DNA of 16,435 bases from Minisyncoccota bacterium (GCA_938044295.1 CALIRC010000082.1:1-16435), one strand, 5' to 3'. Numbered from the stretch's first letter, positions 1 to 6,812 are shown. The notes: generated by a model not told the origin, from the sequence alone. Program-made: numbers and translations.

Positions 1-71
1 TAGTGAAAAATGAAGTGATCGAGGAAATGGTATCGAGATACCATGACGAGATCAATGCATTTTGCAACTAA
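1..71 (+). CDS. C-terminal end of a possible transposase (partial)
   Basis: The frame beginning at position 3 is open from the window edge to a TAA at 69-71. It encodes a short tail (VKNEVIEEMV, then SRYHDEINAFCN). The rest of the gene lies outside the window, so no family can be named from these residues. The transposase suggestion rests on context. About 118 bp after the stop is a 14-base sequence ending at 189 that matches, at 12 of 14 positions, the right terminus of the mobile elements at 652-773. A transposase that ends shortly before its element's inverted repeat is the usual insertion-sequence layout. It could instead be the end of an unrelated host gene. Confidence 0.35.
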   Translation, partial: VKNEVIEEMVSRYHDEINAFCN

Positions 72-189
72 AAATGGGGAAATTTTAGCGAAAGAAAAGA
101 TCCTAGACAGGCTCTAAGGCGTACTAACGTACGTCGTCTAGAAAAAGGAGTGTTTATAAAGGAGCAGTGTGCAAAGTGAGGAAGTCCTA
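1..189 (+). mobile_element. Right end of an IS-like element (partial)
   Basis: The stretch after the partial reading frame is non-coding. It carries a compound hairpin: CTAGAC at 103-108 pairs with GTCTAG at 136-141, and an inner CGTAC-TAAC-GTACG stem lies near 119-133. It finishes with GTGAGGAAGTCCTA at 176-189. The 122-bp element at 652-773 finishes with GTGCGTAAGTCCTA, which is 12 identical bases of 14 with no gap. The preceding 35 bases also resemble that element loosely (a GAAAAA start and a CAGTxxxC..AAGTG pattern). The likely reading is that this is the right terminus of an autonomous or decayed relative of the small elements. The left end and any target duplication lie outside the window. 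Confidence 0.45.
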
Positions 190-210
190 ATAGGAAAAAA
201 GTGAACCATA

Positions 211-621
211 CTAATACTTCAAATAAGTAAGAATCCAGTAACCAGCAAATGCAACCGTCCCAGTAAGTACTGTTCCCCAGAAAATATCAACAACAACGAC
301 CGTACTGGACCAACCTTTAAGTGTTGCGAGGTTTGTCATGTCATATGTTGCATATGCAAAAAAGCCAAAAAGCCCACCATAAAGAACTGCCCGTGACCAA
401 GAAGAAAGGTCATAAGCAGGCAAGATAGCAAAAATAAAAATACCTACAATGTACAAAAGGTAAAAACCAATAGCAGCGGGAATATTAAATGGCGAAAGAA
501 GAAGTTCACCAATATGCTTCTGATAAAAATCCTTCGCCACCATGCCAAGCCAGAGAAAATCAATCAAAAAGAAAACACCAGTCGTGAGAACATACCCTAT
601 AAATAATCGTCCAATTTCCAT
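211..621 (-). CDS. DUF2177 family integral membrane protein
   Basis: This 136-residue protein is almost entirely hydrophobic, with four predicted membrane segments at about residues 7-27, 47-67, 77-95 and 107-133. It matches the DUF2177 pattern: an FLIDFLWLG motif near residue 18, the signature YDMTNLATLKGW at 93-104, and a DxFWG motif in the last helix (112-116). The length is typical of the family. The biochemical role of DUF2177 is unknown; it is an inner-membrane protein. The ATG has no Shine-Dalgarno sequence. A TATACT hexamer ends only 11 bases before the start, so a very short or absent leader is possible. A 122-bp mobile element begins 30 bp upstream of the start and separates this gene from ypfJ. 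Confidence 0.85.
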   Translation of the reverse strand: MEIGRLFIGYVLTTGVFFLIDFLWLGMVAKDFYQKHIGELLLSPFNIPAAIGFYLLYIVGIFIFAILPAYDLSSWSRAVLYGGLFGFFAYATYDMTNLATLKGWSSTVVVVDIFWGTVLTGTVAFAGYWILTYLKY

Positions 622-632
622 AAGAAGTTTTT

Positions 633-638
633 AGTATA
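633..638 (-). promoter_or_regulatory. Candidate -10 box for the DUF2177 gene
   Basis: On the minus strand TATACT (one mismatch from TATAAT) lies 11 bases before the ATG at 621, in the short gap between the gene and the mobile element. No convincing -35 is seen at 16-18 bp; that position falls inside the end of the element. If used, transcription would start about 5 bases before the start codon. Confidence 0.3.
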
Positions 639-651
639 ATTACAAGAAACT

Positions 652-773
652 GAGGACTTACGCACGTAAGTATAATTTTAGGCAAAATCAGGCTTTTCAT
701 GAGCTAAAACCTACCGATGGTGAGTGAAAAACGTAGATTTGAGCAACACAGTACACCAAGTGCGTAAGTCCTA
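652..773. mobile_element. MITE-like element, copy 1 (122 bp)
   Basis: The element is non-coding and has perfect 13-bp inverted ends: AGGACTTACGCAC at 653-665 and GTGCGTAAGTCCT at 760-772. It is flanked by the direct repeat AAACT at 647-651 and 774-778, which looks like a 5-bp target duplication. The left end also folds on itself (CTTAC-GCAC-GTAAG, 657-670). Conserved internal blocks shared with the copy at 12416-12537 are the segment around TATAATTTTAGGCAAAATCA (671-690) and the GAAAAACGTAGATT block (725-740); between them lies a variable short hairpin core. The right target duplication overlaps the ypfJ stop codon (777-779), so the insertion sits exactly at that gene's end. No transposase is encoded; mobility would need one supplied in trans. 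Confidence 0.75.
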
Positions 774-776
774 AAA

Positions 777-1637
777 CTATTGAAAAGTATTACACGCAGC
801 AAAATCTCCAGTAGAGAAACCAACATTAAACCATTTCTTACGATCCGCAGAAGAGCCATGTGTCCAACTCTCAGGATTTACGCGACCCTGCACTTTCTCT
901 TGAATGCGATCATCACCCACAGCTTCAGCAGCATCGATCGCTTCTGCGATCTCACCACGATCAAAAACATCAGCACCTTTGATTGAGTATGCCCACATAC
1001 CAGCGAAACAATCCGCCTGTAGTTCTTGCTTCACAGAAAGCGCATTTGCTTCCGATGGATTTTGCTGTTGCAACTGTCGCACCTTACCACCAATACCAAG
1101 CTCTGTCTGTACATGATGCCCTACTTCGTGCGCGATCACATACGCTTCAGCTACATCACCACCACGTGCACCAAAGCGTGTCTCGAGTTCATCAAAAAAT
1201 GTTTCATCTAAATAAATCGTACGATCAAGTGGACAGTAATGCGGTCCCACAGCACTGTGCGCACCACCACAACCAGATTGTGTACCATTACGAAAAAGTA
1301 CAAGTGTCGGATCATTGTAGGTAAGTCCACGCGCAGCAAAGTATTTTTCCCACAGATCATTATTTGAGCCAAGTACAGTAGAAGCAAACACCTCATAGGA
1401 ATCTTCGCCAGCAAATGCACTGTTCGGATCTTCTTGTCCTGAAGATGATCCAACATTTTGCGACTCCATCTGCTGCATCACATCCATCACCTGGACTGCT
1501 TGCTCACCCCCACCAAAATACGCCACCGCAAGCACAATCACAATACCTGTAACACCTATACCGCCAACAGCCCGTGATGCCATACCTCGCCGATCTTCCA
1601 CACGACCACGACTTCCAATTTTATCCCATTTCGCCAT
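777..1637 (-). CDS. ypfJ: YpfJ/KPN_02809-family neutral zinc metallopeptidase
   Basis: This 286-residue, membrane-anchored metallopeptidase belongs to the Zn_peptidase (PF04228) family. The N terminus has the family start, MAKWDKIGSRGRVEDRRG. A single membrane segment follows (about 26-42), then a low-complexity linker (45-80) and the peptidase domain facing outward. The zinc motif HEVGH is at 170-174. ELQADCFAG at 205-213 supplies the likely third ligand, Glu205, and SWTHGSSADR at 267-276 is the conserved C-terminal signature. Length and order match the family. The physiological substrate of the family is not established. The ATG at 1637 lacks a Shine-Dalgarno sequence. It follows the 516-residue orphan by 75 bp on the same strand, and its stop codon is overlapped by the target duplication of the adjoining MITE-like element. 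Confidence 0.93.
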   Translation of the reverse strand: MAKWDKIGSRGRVEDRRGMASRAVGGIGVTGIVIVLAVAYFGGGEQAVQVMDVMQQMESQNVGSSSGQEDPNSAFAGEDSYEVFASTVLGSNNDLWEKYFAARGLTYNDPTLVLFRNGTQSGCGGAHSAVGPHYCPLDRTIYLDETFFDELETRFGARGGDVAEAYVIAHEVGHHVQTELGIGGKVRQLQQQNPSEANALSVKQELQADCFAGMWAYSIKGADVFDRGEIAEAIDAAEAVGDDRIQEKVQGRVNPESWTHGSSADRKKWFNVGFSTGDFAACNTFQ

Positions 1638-1712
1638 ATAATTTTAGTCACTGCATATCACACTATAACAGTATATCTGACATTGTATTTCTTATCTAGG
1701 ACAGAGAACCTA

Positions 1713-3263
1713 CTACAGCCTCGACTTCAAAGATTCTCTCAAATCCTCAAATACTCTTTCATTAAATTCAGGATCCACATTTGAAGGACTTTCAATCTGC
1801 AACACGAATTCCATTAGAGCAATCTCTGCATTTTCCGCCGTGAGACCACCTTCCACAAATTCCTTCTTTAAACGATATATCTCACCTTCTATCTGCACTT
1901 TTGACTCCTTAAACCAAGCTGTAAGTTCACCTCTTTTTTGTGACATAGAGTCATCCCAATTCTTACGAGCTTTCTTATTAAAAGTAAGAAATTGATTGGG
2001 CCTTCTTTTTCCATCAAGAGTATGAAATGCAACGTCCCCCGCCACTGCATGTCCTACATCTCGCAGTACACTCAAAAGATCGCGTCCAAATTTTTTTTCA
2101 AACATTCGTATTTCTTCATCCAAATTTTTTTGTTCCTGCGTCAGCCCACTTTTTTTATCAATCTCACCCAATCTACGAATTGTTGCATTAAATATAACGT
2201 TCTCCCTTCGCCTAGCAATATGAGACTCTAGCTTAGACTTTATCCCACGAAAGACCTTATCACTGAAATCTGGATTCACACCTGAAGGATTTGGAATTTG
2301 CATGATAAACAACAGTAGCGACGTCTCCACCTCATCACGTGTTTTCTGATCACTATAGAGTTCATCACCTAGTCGATCTTTCTCAGTTCTTATAGCATTC
2401 AGTGAATCACCCAACCATTGTCGCACCTTGTTCTGTTCAGGAAGATTTTTTGATAAAAAATCTTCAAAATCAGTCATAGATTCCAGTGCATCTTGACCAA
2501 GTACATCTACCATCTCACCTAACTTAAACATTATTTCCTTCGGACCCCAACCAAGCCTAGTTTCAAGTACACCATTCTCATACACAAACCGCACTTCTCC
2601 ACCATTTAATGCTTGCTGAGTTTCCAGAACATCATCAGCAGTTTCCTGAGAAGTTCTCCCAGTGGGTTTTTCAACTACTGCACTCGACATTCCCCCCACA
2701 AACACCCTCCGCTTATTTATAGAAGTCTCGAGGTGAGAAGTCATCTTACGAAAGGTTTCACTGCTAAAGTCTGGGTTCACACCTGAAGGATTTGGAATTT
2801 GCTTAATAAACAGCAGCAAAGCTGCTTCCATCGCATCCTGATTGACATTTCCCTTTACAAATTCTTGGACAAGTCGCTCTGACTCAACACCTATAGACTC
2901 CAGTGAACGGTCCAACCATTGTCGTATCGCGGTCTGCTCAGTAAGGTTTTTTGATGAAAAATCCTCACGGGCTTCCATACGTTGTAACTCAACCGACATT
3001 TCCTCAACCAAGTCCTGATCAAGTTCGTTCTCAGATAATCCCCCCTTAATTTGTTCCGATTCTTTCGCCTCTCCAGATATTTGCGCCCGAATTTTTGAAA
3101 TTTCAACTCTAGTATTCTGAGAATCTTTTTCCTGCAACTGCGCAAGATCAACATCTGTCATGTGAGGCGCACTGCCATCATCTTCCATCCTTCTATTTTC
3201 TTCAATACGAACCCCCTTATTTTCTGCAATGGTTTTTTTTTCAAAAGTTTCAAATCTATTCAT
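1713..3263 (-). CDS. Orphan protein with three internal repeats
   Basis: I do not recognise this 516-residue protein. It is highly charged, with no signal peptide or membrane segment, so it is probably cytoplasmic and largely helical. After a Glu/Asp/Gln-rich N terminus (1-95) there are three related units at about residues 96-186, 262-353 and 434-516. Each has an xxRQWLxxSL or equivalent helix, a variable stretch, and the signature LLLFIxQIPNPSGVNPDFS followed by a helix ending in Arg/Lys. Unit 3 is the most diverged (EFVLQIESPSNVDPEF). Linkers carry LGEMVDVLGQDALESM (248-263) and KFGRDLLSVLRDVGHAVAGD (391-410), which may be remnants of a second repeated segment. Units 1 and 2 are still similar in DNA, implying fairly recent duplication. 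The ATG has no Shine-Dalgarno sequence, and a TATAAC hexamer lies 11 bases upstream. Confidence 0.8.
   Translation of the reverse strand: MNRFETFEKKTIAENKGVRIEENRRMEDDGSAPHMTDVDLAQLQEKDSQNTRVEISKIRAQISGEAKESEQIKGGLSENELDQDLVEEMSVELQRMEAREDFSSKNLTEQTAIRQWLDRSLESIGVESERLVQEFVKGNVNQDAMEAALLLFIKQIPNPSGVNPDFSSETFRKMTSHLETSINKRRVFVGGMSSAVVEKPTGRTSQETADDVLETQQALNGGEVRFVYENGVLETRLGWGPKEIMFKLGEMVDVLGQDALESMTDFEDFLSKNLPEQNKVRQWLGDSLNAIRTEKDRLGDELYSDQKTRDEVETSLLLFIMQIPNPSGVNPDFSDKVFRGIKSKLESHIARRRENVIFNATIRRLGEIDKKSGLTQEQKNLDEEIRMFEKKFGRDLLSVLRDVGHAVAGDVAFHTLDGKRRPNQFLTFNKKARKNWDDSMSQKRGELTAWFKESKVQIEGEIYRLKKEFVEGGLTAENAEIALMEFVLQIESPSNVDPEFNERVFEDLRESLKSRL
2275..2802. repeat. Intragenic duplicated DNA within the orphan gene
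   Basis: A 27-base sequence occurs identically at 2275-2301 and 2776-2802, exactly 501 bp (167 codons) apart and in frame. It encodes the QIPNPSGVN part of repeat units 2 and 1. Other near-identical stretches, such as CCAACCATTGTCG at about 2411 and 2912, share the same 501-bp offset. This shows that the first two protein repeats arose by duplication of a roughly 500-bp DNA segment. Confidence 0.85.
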
Positions 3264-3274
3264 ATAGGGATTAT

Positions 3275-3280
3275 GTTATA
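3275..3280 (-). promoter_or_regulatory. Candidate -10 box for the 516-residue orphan
   Basis: TATAAC on the minus strand lies 11 bases before the ATG at 3263. There is no clear -35. If functional, the mRNA leader would be only a few bases long, as for the DUF2177 gene. The rest of the 99-bp gap (3264-3362) shows nothing recognisable. Confidence 0.25.
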
Positions 3281-3362
3281 TACATACACAACACACATAG
3301 GAAAATAACTACTTGCAACAAATAACCCCACTAAAACAAAAAATCTCTCAAAAACTGAAATT

Positions 3363-3563
3363 CTAGTAAAAAGGTGAGTCTTGATCAGGCACAGGCTCTA
3401 CAGGAATAGCAATCTGCTCTTGCACAGGTTCTACTTCTATAACTCGTTCAGGACGCACAATCTCCACAATAATATACGTCACAATCCAAAAAAGAATTAT
3501 AGAAAGAATGATAAATAGTGGCGCCCATGGCAAAGAAAACATAAAGACAAATAGTCGTTTCAT
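3363..3563 (-). CDS. Small single-pass membrane peptide with proline-rich tail
   Basis: This 66-residue peptide has a basic start (MKRLF), one long hydrophobic helix at about residues 4-35 (including PLFIILSIILFW and IVTYIIVEIV), and an acidic, proline-spaced tail with three Glu-Pro or Val-Pro units. This suggests an inner-membrane anchor with an outside or cytoplasmic tail; it has no recognised family. I start it at the ATG at 3561-3563; an in-frame TTG at 3573-3575 would add four residues. Neither has a Shine-Dalgarno sequence. The gap from the superoxide dismutase stop to this ATG is 38 bp on the same strand, so the two may be cotranscribed. Coding status is supported by the clean helix-plus-tail design rather than by homology. 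Confidence 0.6.
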   Translation of the reverse strand: MKRLFVFMFSLPWAPLFIILSIILFWIVTYIIVEIVRPERVIEVEPVQEQIAIPVEPVPDQDSPFY

Positions 3564-3601
3564 ACGTTGGATCAAACGTTAAAAAAATGAAAAATACAAA
3601 T

Positions 3602-4207
3602 CTATCGATTATCGTATCGATCAGAAACCTCAGCCCAGTTAACAACCTTCATAATCGCCTCTAGATAATCTGGGCGACGATTCTGGTACGCAAGATAATA
3701 TGCGTGCTCCCACACATCAAGTGCCAAAAGTACATGATGACCATCTCCATAAAGTGCAGACATTAGTGGACTATCTTGATTTGGTGTACTCATAACAGAC
3801 AATGCACCCTGAGCATCACTAACAAGCCATACCCACCCACTACCGAACTGGCCAGTACCAGCTGCTATAAGTGCATCATGACATGATTCCAGAGAACCAA
3901 ACGTTTTTTGCACGGCATCTTCTAAGGCATTTGATAGTTTCGTTGCATCTGGAGAAAGATTTGCCCAAAAAAGCATATGATTATGGTACCCTCCAGCATT
4001 ATTACGCAAAACCGAAGCACTATCCGCATCAATCGATGCAATAATATCTGCAATCTCAGCAGAAGTATCATGCTGCGCACAGTAATCATTTAGCTTATCA
4101 AGATACGTCTGATGGTGCTTCGTATGATGAATCTCCATCGTCTGCGCATCAATATGCGGCGCAAGCGCATCGTAAGCATATGGAAGTGAAGGTAGTGTAA
4201 ATGACAT
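3602..4207 (-). CDS. sodA: Superoxide dismutase, Mn-type (Fe/Mn family)
   Basis: This 201-residue cytoplasmic enzyme converts superoxide to hydrogen peroxide and oxygen. It starts with the family pattern FxLPxLPYAYDALxPHIDAxTMEIHHxKHHQTY. The metal ligands are all present: His27, His77 (in NNAGGYHNHMLFW), Asp164 and His168 (DVWEHAYYLAYQNRRPDY). The GG at 72-73 together with Gln144 in NQDSP is the arrangement of Mn-type enzymes, whereas Fe-types carry the glutamine near residue 70. Cambialistic use is possible. I start at the ATG at 4207 because the family begins here; the open frame runs 36 codons further upstream without family similarity. There is no Shine-Dalgarno sequence. It lies between the sigma gene upstream and the small membrane peptide downstream. 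Confidence 0.95.
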   Translation of the reverse strand: MSFTLPSLPYAYDALAPHIDAQTMEIHHTKHHQTYLDKLNDYCAQHDTSAEIADIIASIDADSASVLRNNAGGYHNHMLFWANLSPDATKLSNALEDAVQKTFGSLESCHDALIAAGTGQFGSGWVWLVSDAQGALSVMSTPNQDSPLMSALYGDGHHVLLALDVWEHAYYLAYQNRRPDYLEAIMKVVNWAEVSDRYDNR

Positions 4208-4433
4208 AAAAATACTTTTATCAGTTAATACCTCTATCGTACTACTCACTTCACTCAGATGCAAACCAAAGACAATATCAACCATAATATGAAAGCTTTC
4301 TACAAAATTACGCAAGGTTTTTGTAAAATTGACCCATACATTAAACTAACGTGTAAAGCATAGAAAACGCCCATCAATCCATCAGTTAACAAAAATAGAT
4401 AGCACATTCCTTATGAAGGATAAATGAAATTTC
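4208..4433. other. Leader region upstream of sodA
   Basis: These 226 bp precede the sodA start. A 36-codon in-frame extension of sodA and several AT-rich hexamers are present, but I find no -35/-10 pair with good spacing, no operator-like palindrome and no convincing gene. Confidence 0.4.
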
Positions 4434-4458
4434 AAAAAAGCACCACATACCTGTGATG
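4434..4458 (-). terminator. Rho-independent terminator after the sigma gene
   Basis: Read on the minus strand, CATCACA-GGTA-TGTGGTG forms a seven-pair stem with one G-U pair (4441-4458), followed by C and six T (4434-4439). It lies 86 bp beyond the sigma-factor stop. An outer pair of arms, TTTCAAAA and TTTTGAAA (4430-4437 and 4462-4469), could extend the structure. Confidence 0.65.
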
Positions 4459-4470
4459 ATCTTTTGAAAG

Positions 4471-4530
4471 TGCCGACGACTACCTCAACAATGTAAAAGG
4501 TAGAAATATATCAAATGATATACATCGGCA
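4471..4530 (-). other. Three-way-junction structure in the sigma-gene 3' untranslated region
   Basis: An outer stem, TGCCGA (4471-4476) with TCGGCA (4525-4530), encloses two adjacent hairpins. They are CTACCT (4480-4485) with AGGTAG (4498-4503), and TATATC (4507-4512) with GATATA (4517-4522) around an AAAT loop. All three stems are perfect. The element sits between the sigma stop codon (4545) and the probable terminator, so it would be in the sigma mRNA 3' end. It matches no riboswitch or ncRNA family that I recognise; its function is unknown. Confidence 0.5.
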
Positions 4531-4544
4531 AAAGACTTCCTGTC

Positions 4545-5552
4545 TCAAAAAAAATTTTTTTCAGAGAGATTCTGTCGCGCCAGGATTGATCTAAGTCGCT
4601 TAAGTCCTTCAGATTTTATCTGTCGCACACGCTCCTTCGAAACACCAAGGCTCTGTCCAATTTCTTTCAATGTTTCTTTTTCATAACCGTAAAATCCAAA
4701 CCAATGCACAAGTACATAGAACTCTCTTTCGCGAAGCTGCTGCAACCAACCATCAACACGAGAATCAATCTGCAGCTTCTGGAGCAAAGTGCAAGAGTCA
4801 TCTATATGCACGTCTGGCGTAATATCAAGAAGCGCTTCAAAATCAGAACCATCCCCATCCGTCGCAACAAATAAATCAGCACAAACAGCGCAGTCAATCA
4901 AATCTATTATACGCAGTACATCACCCTGAGAATACCCTGTTGCAGCAACAAATTCAGAAATTCGAGGCTTACGATGTAGAGACTGCTCCATCCTTTGCCA
5001 TATCCGCTTAAAGCCTCTAATCTTCTCATGTATATGAATCGGCATCCGTATAGTATGTTTGTGATTATACAAACCCATTTGAATGCAGCGATGAATCCAC
5101 CATTTAGCGTATGTCGAAAACCGAAAACCACGCTGAGGATCAAATTTCTCCACTGCCTTAATCAAGCCATTATTACCTTCTGCAATTAATTCATGAAACG
5201 AAAGACCTTGATTGTTATACCCTGCAGCAATTGGAAAGACCAATCGCAAATTACACGCAATCATTGTTTGGCGAGAGTGATCACAGCCTTTTCGTATTTT
5301 TTGTGCATATTCTTTTTCCTGAGCAGAATTCAAAAGCGGATATAAACCAATTTCTCTTTTGTACAAGAAAAACGCATCAAAGATATGAGAATCAACAGGC
5401 GACAGATCAGATGCAACCATAAAATCTTCAGAAAAAGCCTCATCTGAATCCACATCACAATCAGACAAAGATGACTCTAAAGTATCATTGTCAGTTTCCT
5501 CCAATGTCACATCGAGAGACGGTGCAAACTGAGGACAAGAAAAATCATTCAT
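4545..5552 (-). CDS. RpoD/RpoS-like (group 2) sigma-70 family factor
   Basis: This 335-residue RNA polymerase sigma factor has a strongly acidic N-terminal segment (residues 14-48) in place of a classical region 1.1. Region 1.2 follows (FLYKREIGLYPLLNSAQEKE, 62-81), then region 2 (NLRLVFPIA at 101-109, ELIAEGNNGLIKAVEKFDP at 121-139, FRFSTYAKWWIH at 143-154, TIRMPIHI at 167-174), region 3, and region 4.2 (GVSKERVRQIKSEGLKRLRS, 303-322). The -10 contact helix differs from primary sigma: positions equivalent to E. coli Arg436, Gln437, Thr440 and Arg441 are His154, Arg155, Gln158 and Met159. The -35 helix is nearly canonical. I start at the ATG at 5552, which has AAGG eight bases upstream, rather than 16 codons earlier. 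It is divergent from the DUF4234-like gene and probably an alternative sigma factor. Confidence 0.9.
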   Translation of the reverse strand: MNDFSCPQFAPSLDVTLEETDNDTLESSLSDCDVDSDEAFSEDFMVASDLSPVDSHIFDAFFLYKREIGLYPLLNSAQEKEYAQKIRKGCDHSRQTMIACNLRLVFPIAAGYNNQGLSFHELIAEGNNGLIKAVEKFDPQRGFRFSTYAKWWIHRCIQMGLYNHKHTIRMPIHIHEKIRGFKRIWQRMEQSLHRKPRISEFVAATGYSQGDVLRIIDLIDCAVCADLFVATDGDGSDFEALLDITPDVHIDDSCTLLQKLQIDSRVDGWLQQLREREFYVLVHWFGFYGYEKETLKEIGQSLGVSKERVRQIKSEGLKRLRSILARQNLSEKNFF

Positions 5553-5560
5553 TGAACATA

Positions 5561-5564
5561 CCTT
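5561..5564 (-). promoter_or_regulatory. Shine-Dalgarno site of the sigma gene
   Basis: AAGG lies eight bases before the ATG at 5552 and decides the start. It is the clearest ribosome-binding site in the window; most other genes here have none. Confidence 0.6.
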
Positions 5565-5588
5565 ATTTTTAAAGTGCAAGATTGAAAC

Positions 5589-5617
5589 AATATAAAACAC
5601 TTATCAAAAAAAAGCAA
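5589..5617 (-). promoter_or_regulatory. Candidate promoter of the sigma gene
   Basis: On the minus strand TTGCTT (5612-5617) and TATATT (5589-5594) are separated by 17 bp. The -10 has one mismatch from consensus; the -35 keeps TTG. The start of transcription would be about 30 bases before the ATG, leaving room for the AAGG site. It is back to back with the plus-strand promoter that begins 30 bp away. Confidence 0.45.
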
Positions 5618-5646
5618 GAGAAAACAAGAAAAACCGATAAAAATAT

Positions 5647-5675
5647 TTGACATAATTTATATAACATGATATTAT
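5647..5675 (+). promoter_or_regulatory. Near-consensus sigma-70 promoter for the DUF4234-like gene
   Basis: A perfect TTGACA (5647-5652), a 17-bp AT-rich spacer and TATTAT (5670-5675, one mismatch) form the best promoter in the window. Transcription would start near 5682, about 17 bases before the ATG at 5699; that short leader has no Shine-Dalgarno sequence. Confidence 0.75.
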
Positions 5676-5698
5676 ATATAGTCACATAAAATGAAACT

Positions 5699-6637
5699 AT
5701 GAAAAAGAAACCAGAATTCTACAACATTTCACGCACAAAATTTCTCATTTTCTACATCCTCAGTGGAGGTTTTTTTGACCTCTATTGGCAGTATCGCAAC
5801 TGGAAGTATCTGAAACAAACAACGCAGCAATATAAAAAAATCTGGCCATTCTGGCGAGCTGTATTTAGCATAATCTGGTTTGGCATTTTATACAGAAAAG
5901 TCGACAATGATATTTCAGAAGAAAAACTAGCTGCACACGCTCTGCTCTATGCATTATCATTTGGCACGGCATTTCTCGATAACCCCTACTGGCTTCTAGG
6001 ATACATAAGTATCATTCCACTACTTTCTTTACGCAGTAAGATTGAAAAAAGGAACCAGAGTAAACATCCACATACAAAAAATGAAAATCACAGATTCCCG
6101 TGGACAATCGTAAACACGCTATGGAGTATTTTTCTGCTACCCGTATTCTTCCTAATGCTCACAGCAATACTTACAGCATTTTACATTACACCCAGCACAG
6201 CAACTGTAACCGGGAGCACACTCCACAGCTATCAATACAATTATCTCTACGAAAACAATCTCATTGAAAAAGAGGAGGTAGTAAAATACTTCTATTCACG
6301 CGGCTTCTTCTCTATAGAAGCAGATGGGAGTATCATTACTGACAAAGGCATCACATCCTATGAAACAAATCCACACACAGATGTGCTAGAAATACACAAA
6401 GCAACTTATGATGAAATTGAAATGATCAACATTACACAAGAAACATTTATATCTGATGTCATAGTAGAAGTATTTCTATACAATAACGATTCATTCCTCC
6501 TCTATCTTTCTGATGAAGAAGATACATATGATCAAGCAATTGAGCTCCTTCTCGAGCACACAGAACACTGGAACGGACAAAGTCTCGATGAAGCACACCG
6601 ATACACACCTTCACATGCATGGGCAATCGTAGCTTAA
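5699..6637 (+). CDS. DUF4234-like multi-pass membrane protein with outer domain
   Basis: This 312-residue protein has an N terminus that resembles DUF4234: a short polar start, then a helix containing SGGFFDLYWQYRNW (22-35), the aromatic GxYxxYWxYRN-type signature. Membrane segments are likely at about 14-29, 50-64, 77-92, 95-111 and 134-162. A Lys/His/Asn-rich loop (115-132) separates the last two. Residues 163-312 form a soluble, mixed alpha/beta-looking domain rich in Glu, Asp and Tyr with no recognised family, probably on the far side of the membrane. Its function is unknown. It is read from a near-consensus promoter and diverges from the sigma-factor gene, so the two could share regulation. 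No clear terminator follows it. Confidence 0.7.
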   Translation: MKKKPEFYNISRTKFLIFYILSGGFFDLYWQYRNWKYLKQTTQQYKKIWPFWRAVFSIIWFGILYRKVDNDISEEKLAAHALLYALSFGTAFLDNPYWLLGYISIIPLLSLRSKIEKRNQSKHPHTKNENHRFPWTIVNTLWSIFLLPVFFLMLTAILTAFYITPSTATVTGSTLHSYQYNYLYENNLIEKEEVVKYFYSRGFFSIEADGSIITDKGITSYETNPHTDVLEIHKATYDEIEMINITQETFISDVIVEVFLYNNDSFLLYLSDEEDTYDQAIELLLEHTEHWNGQSLDEAHRYTPSHAWAIVA

Positions 6638-6806
6638 AAAACGTGTGAGAAAAAAAAGAGATAGTATAGCTACTCAATAACCAATCCACACGACATAAAA
6701 ATTACATAGACATAGATCTCCCAGTCTCAAAATACAAAAGTCTACACAAAAATATTATAATAAATGATCAGCACGTTTACGAAAAAGAGTAATAGATTCT
6801 TTAATG

Positions 6807-6812
6807 TATAAT
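6807..6812 (+). promoter_or_regulatory. Candidate -10 box for the VOC gene
   Basis: A perfect TATAAT lies 29 bases before the ATG at 6842. No good -35 is visible at 16-18 bp. The rest of the intergenic stretch from 6638 shows nothing else recognisable. Confidence 0.4.

Noticed and set aside
983..1324. 113-codon plus-strand frame opposite ypfJ
   Set aside because: It is antisense to the conserved peptidase domain, His/Gln-rich as expected from the reverse of that coding sequence, with no start signal.
4208..4315. N-terminal extension of superoxide dismutase
   Set aside because: The 36 extra codons show no family similarity or credible targeting signal, and the canonical N terminus begins at the downstream ATG.
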